Assembly (NCBI RefSeq): GCF_001905825.1
Contig: NZ_LIVV01000009.1
Location: 1-64,000 of the forward strand
DNA from: Streptomyces sp. CB02009
GTDB lineage: Bacteria; Actinomycetota; Actinomycetes; Streptomycetales; Streptomycetaceae
Direction of reading: 5' to 3'
DNA: 64,000 nucleotides
The translations under genes were made by a program, and so were the position numbers. This document shows positions 26,529 to 36,111 of the stretch, in pieces; position 1 is the first letter of the stretch; each line of letters opens with the position of its first letter. The notes under the pieces are model-generated. The model had not been told where the DNA came from. It did no database searches and saw only the letters and a list, made by a program, of their open reading frames with translations.

Positions 26529-28106
26529 TCAGCTCCTTCCCTGGTATTTCGCGGAGCTGGTGCGGGCCGTTCCGAGCTTGCCGTACAGGCGGGCTCCGGG
26601 GCACTCCGTCGCGAATCCGTCGCGGTGTCCGGCGATGGCGTTGAGCTTGACCGTGCTGCCCTTCTTGTACAGGTTTCCGCCACCGGAGACGAGGTACGCG
26701 GAGCCCTTCGGATTCACCCCGTGGAGCCCGAGCTTCCAGGCCGTCAGACGGGCGACGGCGGTCACGACGGCGGCCGGCGGGTTGCTCTTGGTGAAGGTGC
26801 CGAGGACGGCGATGCCCATGCTGTTGGTGTTGAACCCGAGGGTGTGCGCGCCGAGGACCGGCTTGGCCACTCCGCCGGCCCGGCCTTCGTAGATGTTTCC
26901 GCACTTGTCGACGGCGAAGTTGTAGCCGAAGTCGCGCCATCCACTGCTCTGTACGTGGTAGCGGTAGATACTGCGCAGAACGGAGGGGGCCTGGGCGCAG
27001 GTGTAGTTGTTGCCGGTGGCGCTGTGGTGCACGAAGGCGGCCTTGATGGTCTTCGTGTAGACGAAGCCCTTCTCTCGGATCCGCTCGTCGGCGCCCCAGC
27101 CCGCACGGGTGATGATCTTGGGTCGCGGTCCGATGTACGGCTTCGCGGCGGCCAACTGCTCGGACGCCTGGGCCTCGGCGGGGGCCTGGGCCTCGGCGGC
27201 CTGGGCCTCGTCCGGGGCCTGCGCCTCGTCCGGGAGGACGTGGGGAGCGACGTGCGGAGCCTGGGCCTCGCCGGGGGCCGGCGCGAACGGAAGCGTGAGC
27301 TCCGTGGCCTCCTTCGACAGGGCAGGGATCCAGGCCGAGCCGAACGGGGCGAGCTGGGTGTTCACGCCGCTCACCGCCGCCTGCGCCGCGCTGAGGCCGG
27401 CCAGGGCCAGCGAGCCGGCCGTCGTGCGGGACCACGAGGCCTTCGTCACGGCCGTCACCGCCGCGGCCTCCGCGGCCGCCGTGGCCGCGGTCGCGGGGGT
27501 CGCCGTCGTCTCCGGCTCCTGGGCGGGGTCCTGGGCCGGGGTTCCGCCCGGGGCCTCGCCCGGGTCGACCAGTTCCAGGCGCAGGCCCTCGGGGAGCGGC
27601 TCGTCCCCCCGTACCCGGATCTCGACGCCGTCCGAGTCGCCCACCCACAGCGGGGCGGTGGAGCCCTTGAGCGCCCGCCCGTGGCCTTCGGCGGTGTCGG
27701 GGTCGGCGCCGTGTTCCTCGTTGTGGGTCTCCACGTCCTGCCACTCCGACCAGGCGCCGCCGCCGGTGGCCCGGGTGCGGACCTGCACGACGCCGTGCAG
27801 GGCGGCCGCCGGGTCGTCCCAGACGACGCCGACGAGCGAGAAGGGTCTGACGTCGCGTCGGGTGAGTCCCTGGACGTCGGCGTCGTCCGCCCCGCCGCCC
27901 AGCGAGCGGTCGCCGGCGTCGAGCGGCTCCAGGGGCAGGGACTGCGTGGCGCCGGGCAGTTCGGGCGCGGGTGGCTGCGCGGTGGCCGCCGGTGGCAGCC
28001 CCAGCGCCGATGGCACCGCGGCCGCCGCGGGAGCGGCGAGAGAGACCGGCAGGGCGAGGACCGTCGCGCAGGTCACGGCGATCGAGGAGGCGAGTGAGCA
28101 ACGCAT
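26529..28106 (-). CDS. secreted N-acetylmuramoyl-L-alanine amidase, PGRP type
   Basis: The 525-residue product has a signal peptide (MRCSLASSIAVTCATVLALP, cleavage near AAPAAAA) and a poorly conserved N-terminal half ending in an Ala/Gln/Pro/Glu-rich linker of repeated QAPDEAQ-like units (about 285-315). A C-terminal amidase_2/PGRP domain follows (about 330-520). Its zinc ligands are probably the His in AAFVHHSATG, the His in NAIAGHRDG and the Cys in ATECPG. It would cleave the stem peptide from cell-wall muramic acid outside the cell. Confidence 0.92.
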   Translation of the reverse strand: MRCSLASSIAVTCATVLALPVSLAAPAAAAVPSALGLPPAATAQPPAPELPGATQSLPLEPLDAGDRSLGGGADDADVQGLTRRDVRPFSLVGVVWDDPAAALHGVVQVRTRATGGGAWSEWQDVETHNEEHGADPDTAEGHGRALKGSTAPLWVGDSDGVEIRVRGDEPLPEGLRLELVDPGEAPGGTPAQDPAQEPETTATPATAATAAAEAAAVTAVTKASWSRTTAGSLALAGLSAAQAAVSGVNTQLAPFGSAWIPALSKEATELTLPFAPAPGEAQAPHVAPHVLPDEAQAPDEAQAAEAQAPAEAQASEQLAAAKPYIGPRPKIITRAGWGADERIREKGFVYTKTIKAAFVHHSATGNNYTCAQAPSVLRSIYRYHVQSSGWRDFGYNFAVDKCGNIYEGRAGGVAKPVLGAHTLGFNTNSMGIAVLGTFTKSNPPAAVVTAVARLTAWKLGLHGVNPKGSAYLVSGGGNLYKKGSTVKLNAIAGHRDGFATECPGARLYGKLGTARTSSAKYQGRS

Positions 28107-28243
28107 GGGCCGATCGTGCGTAGCCCGGGGCCGTTCCGCGCGTCGGGAACCCGCCGGGAAACCCGCGTCCCGTCGGGCCGACCGGTGGACGGCGTCACCG
28201 GTACGGCGGACCCCGGCGGGGCGGCGCGCGTACGCTGTCCGGC

Positions 28244-28996
28244 GTGAACGCCAGCGACCGCACCCCCGCCGACCTGCTGCGATCCGCGCTCGCCGCGGAC
28301 CCCGCCCGCCCCTTGGTCACCTTCTACGACGACGCCACCGGTGAGCGGGTGGAATTGTCCGTCGCCACCTTCGCCAATTGGGTGGCCAAGACGGCGAACC
28401 TGCTCCAGGGAGAGCTGTCCGCCGAGCCCGGCGACCGGCTCGCGCTGCTGCTGCCCGCGCACTGGCAGACGGCCGTCTGGCTGCTCGCCTGCTCGTCCGT
28501 CGGTGTGACCGCGGAGGTGGGCGGCGACCCGGCCGGCGCGGACCTGGTGGTCGCGGGACCGGACACGCTGGAGGCGGGGCTCGCCTGCTCCGGGGAGCGG
28601 ATCGCGCTCTCCCTCGCCCCGCTGGGCCGCCGCTTCCCCACGGCGCCCGCCGGGTACGCGGACTACGCGGTGGAGGTGCCGAGCCAGGGCGACCGGTTCG
28701 CCCCCTTCGCACCGGTCGACCCGGGTGCTCCCGCGCTCGTCGTCGACGGGACGGAGCGCAGTGGGGCGCGCCTCGTCGAGGAGGCCCGCGCGGACGCCGA
28801 GGCCCTCGGCATCGCCCCCGGGGCGCGGCTGCTCTCCGGACTCGGGTACGGCGACTGGAAGGGCCTCTCCACGGGCCTGTACGCCCCGCTCGCGGCGGGC
28901 GGCTCCGTGGTCCTCTGCCGGAACCTGGACCAGCTGTCGCCCGAGTCCCTGGCGAAGCGCGCGGAGAGCGAGCGCGTCACGGTCACCGAGGTCTGA
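28244..28996 (+). CDS. TIGR03089-family protein
   Basis: The 250-residue product resembles the front part of adenylate-forming enzymes (LVTFYDDATGERVELSVATF, then NLLQGELSAEPGDRLALLLP) but lacks the large ATP-binding core. It fits the actinobacterial TIGR03089 family of unknown function. A TACGCT -10 hexamer at 28231-28236 lies 7 nt before the GTG, with no Shine-Dalgarno sequence, so translation is probably leaderless. The equivalent gene adjoins an LCP gene in mycobacteria too. It is followed by a terminator. Confidence 0.85.
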   Translation: MNASDRTPADLLRSALAADPARPLVTFYDDATGERVELSVATFANWVAKTANLLQGELSAEPGDRLALLLPAHWQTAVWLLACSSVGVTAEVGGDPAGADLVVAGPDTLEAGLACSGERIALSLAPLGRRFPTAPAGYADYAVEVPSQGDRFAPFAPVDPGAPALVVDGTERSGARLVEEARADAEALGIAPGARLLSGLGYGDWKGLSTGLYAPLAAGGSVVLCRNLDQLSPESLAKRAESERVTVTEV

Positions 28997-29034
28997 CCGG
29001 CACCGCCGAACCCGTCTCCGGCCCTTCCCTCCCC

Positions 29035-29075
29035 TACGCCCCCGGCACCGGATCAGCGCCCGTGCCGGGGGCGTA
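29035..29075 (+). terminator. terminator after the TIGR03089 gene
   Basis: The arms TACGCCCCCGGCAC (29035-29048) and GTGCCGGGGGCGTA (29062-29075) are perfectly complementary over 14 bp with a 13-nt loop. The hairpin lies 38 nt past the stop codon. Confidence 0.75.
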
Positions 29076-29284
29076 CGGCCGCCCGTACCGCGCCGGATGA
29101 CCCCCGTACGTCCTCGTTCGGCCTAGCACCGCGCCGAGTCCACGCGTCACCGCGCCCCGTCCGGTACATGATCGGCCGGGGGAGGCGACTCCTTCCGCAC
29201 AACCATGCGCGGGGTTCGGCCGTCTCCTCCTACGACCGGCGGCCGCCCGGCGCGCCGCCGACGCCATGAAGGACGGACTGAGAC

Positions 29285-30511
29285 GTGACGGACCGTGCTG
29301 GTACGCCCGACGAACCGGATCCCCCGGCAGCGGAGGGAACCGCGGCGGAGGGCACGGCTCCCGGGGCTCCGGAGCCGCGCCGCCGACGCCACTGGCTGCG
29401 GTGGACGGCGCTCGGCGTCTCGCTGGTGGTGCTGGCCGCGGCCGGGGTCGGCTGGTGGTTCTACCGGAAGCTCGACGGCAACATCACCACGGACACCACC
29501 GCCGCCGCCGAGCTCCGGAGGTACGAGAAGGAGCGCCCGCCGGCGGTCGTGTCCGCCGCCCGGAACATCCTGCTCATCGGTTCGGACACCCGGTCGGGCG
29601 AGGGGAACCGGAAGTACGGCAGGGACAAGGGCACCCAGCGTTCGGACACGACGATCCTGCTGCACCTGTCGGCGGGGAAGAAGAGCGCGACGGCCGTCTC
29701 GGTCCCCCGCGACCTGATGGTGACGATCCCGAGCTGCCGCAGGACGGACGGGACGCGGACCCGTGAGCAGTTCGCGCAGTTCAACTGGGCCTTCGAGTTC
29801 GGCGGTACGGCGTGCACGATCCGTACCGTCGAGAAGCTGACCGGGATCCGGGTGGACCACCACATGGTGATCGACTTCCGGGGCTTCAAGAAGATGGTGG
29901 ACGCCGTCGACGGTGTGGAGGTCTGCCTCAAGGAGCCGGTGAACGACCCGGACGCGAAGCTGAAGCTGCCCGCGGGACGCCAGACGCTCCACGGGGAGCA
30001 GGCCCTCGGCTTCGTACGGGCCCGGAAGTCGATCGGCAACGGCAGCGACACCGACCGCATGGACCGCCAGCAGCAGTTCCTCGGCGCCCTGGTCAACAAG
30101 GTGCAGAGCAACGGGGTGCTGCTGAACCCGACCAAGCTCTATCCGGTCCTGGACGCGGCCACCAAGGCGATCACCACCGACCAGGGGCTCGACTCGCTGC
30201 GGGACCTGTACGACCTGGCGCGTTCGATGCGGGCCATCCCGACCGAGAAGGTGCTGTTCCTCACGGTCCCCCGGCGCCCCTACACGTACGACGCGAACCG
30301 GGACGAACTGGTGCAGCCGGCGGCGAGTCAACTCTTCAAGCAGCTGCGGGAGGACCGGCCCGTCGTGGTGACCCCGGACGACGGGAAGAAGGACGGGACG
30401 GGAACGCCCGGGAACGGGGCGGACGGGAAGCCCGACGACGCGGACACCCCCGCCCCCTCCGTGACGCCGACCTTCACGGGGCGGACCGCGGCGGAAGGCG
30501 TGTGCTCCTAG
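29285..30511 (+). CDS. LCP-family (LytR-CpsA-Psr) protein 1
   Basis: The 408-residue protein has a short cytosolic start, one transmembrane helix (about residues 40-60, TALGVSLVVLAAAGVGWWFY) and an extracellular LCP domain (about 95-290; NILLIGSDTRSGEG, the Asp in RSDTTILLHLS, SVPRDLMVTIP, GFVRARKSIGNGSDTDRMDRQQ). LCP enzymes attach lipid-linked glycan polymers to peptidoglycan. No C-terminal LytR_C domain is present; the tail is Lys/Gly/Asp-rich. It is the first of five LCP genes in this stretch. Confidence 0.92.
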   Translation: MTDRAGTPDEPDPPAAEGTAAEGTAPGAPEPRRRRHWLRWTALGVSLVVLAAAGVGWWFYRKLDGNITTDTTAAAELRRYEKERPPAVVSAARNILLIGSDTRSGEGNRKYGRDKGTQRSDTTILLHLSAGKKSATAVSVPRDLMVTIPSCRRTDGTRTREQFAQFNWAFEFGGTACTIRTVEKLTGIRVDHHMVIDFRGFKKMVDAVDGVEVCLKEPVNDPDAKLKLPAGRQTLHGEQALGFVRARKSIGNGSDTDRMDRQQQFLGALVNKVQSNGVLLNPTKLYPVLDAATKAITTDQGLDSLRDLYDLARSMRAIPTEKVLFLTVPRRPYTYDANRDELVQPAASQLFKQLREDRPVVVTPDDGKKDGTGTPGNGADGKPDDADTPAPSVTPTFTGRTAAEGVCS

Positions 30512-30779
30512 CGCGGCGGCCGGAGGGGGCCGCGGGAGCGGTGAGTAAAGGGCGAACCAAGGGGAGGGTGGGGAGGGATGAGGTTTGAGCAAATTGCCCG
30601 GTTGTAAGGGTCGTGGAATTTGTCACGCGCGTCGCCCCACGCTGAACTGGGCGGATAGTGTGACGCGATCCGGTGCACCCCGACCGCGTGGTCGCACTCA
30701 CCAAGGATCGAACGACCGAGAGAGCGGCGCCCTGTGGGGGAGGCGCCTCGCGTGGCACCGACGGAGGACTCGAGTAACC

Positions 30780-32522
30780 GTGGACGCGCACAGCCGTGGA
30801 CGGGCGGACGAGATCGACCCCGCCGACCAGTGGGTGCTCAACCCGCAGACGGGCAACTACGAACTGCGACTGGACCACTCCGCTGAGCAGTCGCAGCCGC
30901 AGGCGGCGTCCGGGGCCCGTAGATCCACCGTTCCCGCTCCCGCGTCGCGCGACACCTCCGCCGAGCCGTCCGTGGACGCGCCCGTGCCCGGCCAGCGCCG
31001 CCGACGGGTCTCCGAGCCCGAAGGCGGCCGGGGCAAGGAGTCGTCCGCGAGCCGCCGCAAGCGCAAGCAGGGCGCGTCCCGCAAGAAGAAGGTCCTGCTG
31101 TGGACCGGCGGCACGATGGCGCTGGTCCTCGTCGGCGGCGCGACCGGCGCGTACGTGCTCTACAACAAGCTCGACGGGAACATCGACGTCGTCGACCCGG
31201 TGGGCGTCGAGAGCAAGGGCTTCCGCAAGGGCGAGGCCTTCAACGTCCTGATCATCGGCACCGACAAGCGGACCGGCGAGGGCAACTCGGGCTACGGCGA
31301 CAACAACAGCCCCGGCCACGCGGACACCACGATCCTCTTCCACGTCTCCAAGGACCGGACGAACGCCACGGCGCTCTCCATCCCGCGCGACCTGATGACG
31401 ACGATCCCCGAGTGCCAGACGCGGCAGCCCGACGGCCAGATCCTCACGATCCCCGGCCAGCGGCAGGCCCGCTTCAACGTGAGCCTCGGCCAGGACGGCC
31501 GCGACCCCGGCTGCACCATGCGCACGGTCAAGGAGCTGACCGGCCTGACCGTCGACCACTTCATGATGGTCGACTTCAACGCCGTCAAGGAGCTGACCTC
31601 GGCCGTCGGCGGTGTGAAGGTCTGCGTCGAGAAGGCCGTCGACGACCCCAAGTCGCACCTCAAGCTGCCGGCCGGCGAGTCGGTCATCGAGGGGGAGAAG
31701 GCGCTCGCCTTCGTCCGTACCCGCTCCAGCTTCGGCAACAAGAGCGACCTGGACCGGATCAAGGTCCAGCAGCAGTTCCTCGGTTCGATGATCCGGCAGA
31801 TGAAGTCGAACGAGACGCTCACCAGCCCGACGAAGCTGTACGACCTCGCCCAGGCGGCGACGGACGCGCTCACCGTCGACAAGGGCATAGGGTCCCTCGG
31901 CAAGCTCCAGGACCTGGCGGGGGAACTCTCCGGGATCGACACGAAGAACATCGCGTTCGCGACCCTCCCGGTCATCGACAACCCGGACGAGCCCAAGCCG
32001 ATCACCGTGGTGCCGCACCCGACGCAGGCACCGCAGCTCTTCGCCGCGATGCAGGCCGACACCTCGCTCACCGAGGTGAAGAAGAAGCAGCAGGACGCCA
32101 AGAACGCCCAGGCGCAGGCCCAGGCGAAGCTCCTCCAGGGTGCGCGGGCCGAGGCCGTCGACGTACGCGTCGACGTCTTCAACGGCAGCGGCATCACGGG
32201 CGCGGCCCAGTCGACCATCAACTGGCTGCAGAACGAAGAGGGCGTCACCCGCTCCACCAACAAGAGCAACGCCCCTGAGAAGGCGGCGAAGACGACGCTC
32301 ACCTATGCACCGAACCAGGCCGATCAGGCCCGCAAGCTCGCGGACATGATGGGGCTGGCCGCCACGGCGCTCAAGCCGGGCACACAGGACGCCGCGGAAC
32401 GCGAGCCCATGACGCTCGTTCTCGGTGCCGACTTCAAGGGCGCGGGGGTGCCCATCAACGGTCCGGTAAAGGCGCCGGACGTCGAGAAGGTACAAGCTGA
32501 CAAGCAGGTGTGCGCCAAGTAG
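30780..32522 (+). CDS. LCP-family protein 2, with LytR_C domain
   Basis: The 580-residue protein has a disordered basic cytosolic tail of about 100 residues, one transmembrane helix (TGGTMALVLVGGATGAYVLY) and an LCP domain (NVLIIGTDKRTGEGNSGYGD, ALSIPRDLMTTIPEC, AFVRTRSSFGNKSDLDRIKVQQ). A helical linker rich in AQAQAQ follows, then a C-terminal LytR_C domain (VDVRVDVFNGSGITG). The GTG giving VDAHSRGRADEIDPADQW is preceded by GGAGG 12 nt away. It probably transfers wall glycans; the specific polymer is unknown. Confidence 0.92.
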   Translation: MDAHSRGRADEIDPADQWVLNPQTGNYELRLDHSAEQSQPQAASGARRSTVPAPASRDTSAEPSVDAPVPGQRRRRVSEPEGGRGKESSASRRKRKQGASRKKKVLLWTGGTMALVLVGGATGAYVLYNKLDGNIDVVDPVGVESKGFRKGEAFNVLIIGTDKRTGEGNSGYGDNNSPGHADTTILFHVSKDRTNATALSIPRDLMTTIPECQTRQPDGQILTIPGQRQARFNVSLGQDGRDPGCTMRTVKELTGLTVDHFMMVDFNAVKELTSAVGGVKVCVEKAVDDPKSHLKLPAGESVIEGEKALAFVRTRSSFGNKSDLDRIKVQQQFLGSMIRQMKSNETLTSPTKLYDLAQAATDALTVDKGIGSLGKLQDLAGELSGIDTKNIAFATLPVIDNPDEPKPITVVPHPTQAPQLFAAMQADTSLTEVKKKQQDAKNAQAQAQAKLLQGARAEAVDVRVDVFNGSGITGAAQSTINWLQNEEGVTRSTNKSNAPEKAAKTTLTYAPNQADQARKLADMMGLAATALKPGTQDAAEREPMTLVLGADFKGAGVPINGPVKAPDVEKVQADKQVCAK

Positions 32523-32572
32523 TCCGGAAACACCGGCACTTGGCGCGCTCCTGACTGACGAGGGGACCTGGG

Positions 32573-34366
32573 GTGGGACAGAACAGCGTGCGTGGGGAGG
32601 GAACGCGCGGACGCGTTCCGCGCGCCCGAGAACTGGGCTGGGACGACGAGCTGTACGACGCCGGTGCGGCCACCGGCGCCGATGCGGCCGACGCTCCCGA
32701 GGAGAAGGACACGGGGGCCGCATCCGACACGGGGGCCGCCTCCGACACGACGACCCGTGCCGAGCGCCGCCGTGGCGCCGGGAAGGGCGCAGCGAACGGC
32801 GGAGGCGGTACCGACGGACGGTCGGGCCACCGGCGCGGCGGCTCCCGCCGGCGCTCCAAGAAGGCCGGCAAGCGCAAGGCGCTGCGCTGGGTCGCGATCA
32901 CGCTCGCGGTGCTGATACTCGGCACGGCCGGCGCCGGATACCTGTACTACGAGCACCTCAACGGCAACATCCGCGGCGGCTCGCGCGCGGGCGGCGACAG
33001 CGGCGTCAAGAAGGCCGCGCCGAACGCCCTCGGCGACACCCCGCTCAACATCCTCCTGATCGGCTCCGACAGCCGGGCCGACGCCAAGAACGTGGCGCTC
33101 GGCGGCGGCAAGAACCTCCGTGACGCGAAGCCGCTCGCGGACGTGCAGATGCTGCTCCACGTCTCCGCCGACCGGCAGAACGCCTCCATCGTCTCCATCC
33201 CGCGCGACACGATCGTGCCCATCCCGAAGTGCACCGGCAAGGACGGCGCCACCTACGGGGCGACGACCACCTCTCCCATCAACGAGACGCTGGGACGCGG
33301 GGGTCCCGGCTGCACGCTGACCACCTGGGAGAGCCTCACCGGGGTCTACATCGACCACTGGATGATGATCGACTTCTCGGGTGTGGTGGCGATGGCCGAC
33401 GAGGTCGGCGGCGTCCCCGTCTGCGTGAAGACCGGCGTCTGGGACAAGCCGACCCGGCTGGTGAAGGGCGGCTCGGGCCTGAAGCTGCCCGAGGGCACCC
33501 ACGAGATCCAGGGCAAGCAGGCCCTCCAGTGGCTGCGTACCCGGCACGCCTTCGGCAACGACCAGGGCCGGGCCAAGGCCCAGCACATGTACCTCAACGG
33601 CATGGTCGAGAAGCTCCAGAAGCAGGACGCCTGGAGCGACACCGGTCAGCTGATGGGGCTCGCCGAGACGGCCACCAAAGCGCTCCAGGTCTCCGACGAA
33701 CTGAAGTCCGTGAAGAAGCTCTTCGACCTGTCGATGCAGCTCAAGAACGTGAAGATGAACCGCCTCACGACGGCGACCGTCCCGACCACCGAGTGGTCGC
33801 AGGACAGGAACAAGCTCCAGATGGTCCAGTCGTCCGCCGACAAGATGTGGGCGATGCTCCGCGACGACATCGCCTTCGACAAGAACGGCAAGCCGGCCAC
33901 GGCCAAGCCGAAGCCGGGCGCGTCCGCGAAGCCGAAGACGGCCGCCGAGTCCCCGGACTCCTTCCCGGTCACCGTCGCCAACGGCACCGCGGGCACCGAC
34001 CAGGCGCCCGTCGAGGGCCGCGCGAAGGCGATCACCGCGGCGCTCACGGAGAAGGGCTTCACGCAGGCCGGCTCCTCCAAGGAGCCGCAGCCCCGCCAGG
34101 ACACGGTCGTCCTCTACCCGAAGGACGCCGGGGACCAGGGCCGGGCGAACGCCGTGTCGGTGGCGAAGGCCCTCGGGCTGCCGGAGACCAAGGTCAGGGC
34201 CGACGCCGCGGCGGAGGGCATCACGCTGATCGTCGGGGCCGACTGGCGCGAGGGCACCGCCTACAAGAAGCCGGCGGCGGAGGCGGGCGACCTGCCCGAG
34301 GGCGCCGACGACAAGGCGACCTGCATGGACATCTACTCGGTCTACAAGTGGGACGGGAAGAGCTGA
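32573..34366 (+). CDS. LCP-family protein 3, with LytR_C domain
   Basis: The 597-residue protein has a 100-residue disordered cytosolic start with a repeated DTGAAS, then a transmembrane helix (about 105-125, LRWVAITLAVLILGTAGAGY). The LCP domain follows (NILLIGSDSRADAKN, SIVSIPRDTIVPIPKC, WLRTRHAFGNDQGRAKAQHM) and a C-terminal LytR_C domain (FPVTVANGTAGTDQAPVEG). It starts with GTG 50 bp after LCP 2 on the same strand, so the two are probably co-transcribed. A strong terminator follows. Confidence 0.92.
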   Translation: MGQNSVRGEGTRGRVPRARELGWDDELYDAGAATGADAADAPEEKDTGAASDTGAASDTTTRAERRRGAGKGAANGGGGTDGRSGHRRGGSRRRSKKAGKRKALRWVAITLAVLILGTAGAGYLYYEHLNGNIRGGSRAGGDSGVKKAAPNALGDTPLNILLIGSDSRADAKNVALGGGKNLRDAKPLADVQMLLHVSADRQNASIVSIPRDTIVPIPKCTGKDGATYGATTTSPINETLGRGGPGCTLTTWESLTGVYIDHWMMIDFSGVVAMADEVGGVPVCVKTGVWDKPTRLVKGGSGLKLPEGTHEIQGKQALQWLRTRHAFGNDQGRAKAQHMYLNGMVEKLQKQDAWSDTGQLMGLAETATKALQVSDELKSVKKLFDLSMQLKNVKMNRLTTATVPTTEWSQDRNKLQMVQSSADKMWAMLRDDIAFDKNGKPATAKPKPGASAKPKTAAESPDSFPVTVANGTAGTDQAPVEGRAKAITAALTEKGFTQAGSSKEPQPRQDTVVLYPKDAGDQGRANAVSVAKALGLPETKVRADAAAEGITLIVGADWREGTAYKKPAAEAGDLPEGADDKATCMDIYSVYKWDGKS

Positions 34367-34393
34367 CCCTCCCCCGCGTGCGCACGACCCCGT

Positions 34394-34437
34394 ACGGCCG
34401 ACGGCCGGGACCCGTGAGGGTCCCGGCCGTCGGCCGT
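34394..34437 (+). terminator. terminator after LCP gene 3
   Basis: A perfect 20-bp stem (34394-34413 with 34418-34437) closes a four-base GTGA loop, 27 nt past the stop codon. It is the longest perfect hairpin seen in the window. Confidence 0.85.
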
Positions 34438-34638
34438 CGCGAGGCATGATCGCGGAGACGGCGCGGCACGGCTCCCGGGGACGCGGGTCCACCTCCCGGA
34501 GGACAGCGGATCAGGGCCGCCTCGTTACCGCGAACGGGGGACAGCGGGCGTGCCGCACGGGTGGTTCTGCCTTGCGCTGATCGTATGGGCCTACCGTGCT
34601 CACGGTTCCCTTTGTCACACCCGCGGAGGTGTCCGTCC

Positions 34639-36111
34639 GTGCCCACACCGCCCCGCACGCCCCGTCCCCGGCCCGCCGCCCGCTCCGCGCCGGTCCGCCG
34701 ACGGCGGAGGCGCCCCCGGTGGGGGATGCGGATGGCGACGGCGCTCTCCGTGACGGTGCTCGCGGCGGGCGGGATCGGGCACGCGCTGGTCACCGGGCTC
34801 GACACCGGGATCACCCGGGTCGACCCCTTCAAGGACATGAAGAACCGGCCGCAGGCAGGGAACGGGATGAACGTCCTCGTCGTCGGCACCGACGGACGGG
34901 ACCGGATCACCCCCGAGGAGAAGGCGAAGTACCGGCTCGGCGGCGCGCCCTGCCGCTGCACCGACACGGTGATGCTGGTCCACATCTCGGAGGACCGGGA
35001 GCGGGCGAGCGTGGTGAGCCTGCCCCGTGACTCGTACGCCGAGATGCCCGAGCACACCGACCTCACCAGCGGGAAGAAGCACCACGCGCACCCGGTGAAA
35101 CTGAACGCGGCGTACGCGGAGGGCGGGCCCTCGCTGACCGTGCGGACCGTCGAGTCGATGACCGGGGTCAAGATCGACCACTATCTGGAGGTCGACTTCA
35201 CCAGCTTCATGCGGACGGTGGACGCGGTCGGCGGGGTGCAGATCTGTACGACCCGGCCGGTCAAGGACGCGTACACCGGGCTCGACCTGCCGGCCGGCAC
35301 CCACGAGCTGGACGGCGGGCAGGCCCTGCAGTACGTGCGCTCCCGGCACATCGACGGGGCCGCGGACATCGGCCGGATGCAGCGACAGCAGCGGTTCCTG
35401 GCGGCACTCGTCGAGCGGATCACGAGCGGCGGGGTGCTGTTCAACCCGGTGCGGTTCCGCGAGGTCGCCACGACGATGCTGAGCTCCGTCCGGGCCGACC
35501 AGGACTTCGGTACGGATCAGCTGCTCGCCCTGTCCAAGGCGATGCGGGGCTTCACGCCGGCGTCGTCGGAGTTCGTGTCCGTGCCGATCGGCGACATGAG
35601 CTTTCCCGTGAAGGGGATCGGGTCGACGGTGAAGTGGGACGCGGCGAAGGCGCGGCGGCTGTTCCAGGCGCTGCGGGAGGACCGGCCCCTGGCCGCGTCG
35701 AAGCCGGGTTCCGCGTCCTCCGCGAAGGCGCCGAAGGCCGTGGTGGTCGACGTGGCGCCGCGGACCGTGCGGGTGCAGGTCTACAACGGGACCAGGACGG
35801 ACGGGCTCGGCCGGAAGGTCGACGACGCGCTGCGCGGGACCGGCTTCGACACCACCCGGGCCCCGAAGACCGGGACGGGGAAGGAGCGGGCGCGGACCCT
35901 CGTGGAGTACGACCCCCGCTGGGACCGCTCGGCGAAGTCCCTCGCGGCGGCGCTGCCGGGGGCGGAACTGCGGGCCGTGCAGGGGCGGGGCGGCACGCTG
36001 CGGGTGACGGTGGGGGCCGACTACAAGGGGGTGACGGCGGTCCGGAGCGAGGACACCGCACGGGGCGGGCCGTTCGAAGCGGTGACGGGCGACCGGGTGG
36101 TGTGCCCGTGA
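34639..36111 (+). CDS. LCP-family protein 4, with LytR_C domain
   Basis: The 490-residue protein has a short Arg/Pro-rich cytosolic start, a transmembrane segment (ATALSVTVLAAGGIGHALVTG) and an LCP domain. The LCP motifs are NVLVVGTDGRDRITPEE, the Asp of CTDTVMLVHI, VVSLPRDSYAEMP and YVRSRHIDGAADIGRMQRQQ. A LytR_C domain follows (VRVQVYNGTRTDGLG). GTG at 34639 has GGAGG 10 nt upstream. Its stop overlaps the MFS exporter start by 4 nt. Confidence 0.9.
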   Translation: MPTPPRTPRPRPAARSAPVRRRRRRPRWGMRMATALSVTVLAAGGIGHALVTGLDTGITRVDPFKDMKNRPQAGNGMNVLVVGTDGRDRITPEEKAKYRLGGAPCRCTDTVMLVHISEDRERASVVSLPRDSYAEMPEHTDLTSGKKHHAHPVKLNAAYAEGGPSLTVRTVESMTGVKIDHYLEVDFTSFMRTVDAVGGVQICTTRPVKDAYTGLDLPAGTHELDGGQALQYVRSRHIDGAADIGRMQRQQRFLAALVERITSGGVLFNPVRFREVATTMLSSVRADQDFGTDQLLALSKAMRGFTPASSEFVSVPIGDMSFPVKGIGSTVKWDAAKARRLFQALREDRPLAASKPGSASSAKAPKAVVVDVAPRTVRVQVYNGTRTDGLGRKVDDALRGTGFDTTRAPKTGTGKERARTLVEYDPRWDRSAKSLAAALPGAELRAVQGRGGTLRVTVGADYKGVTAVRSEDTARGGPFEAVTGDRVVCP

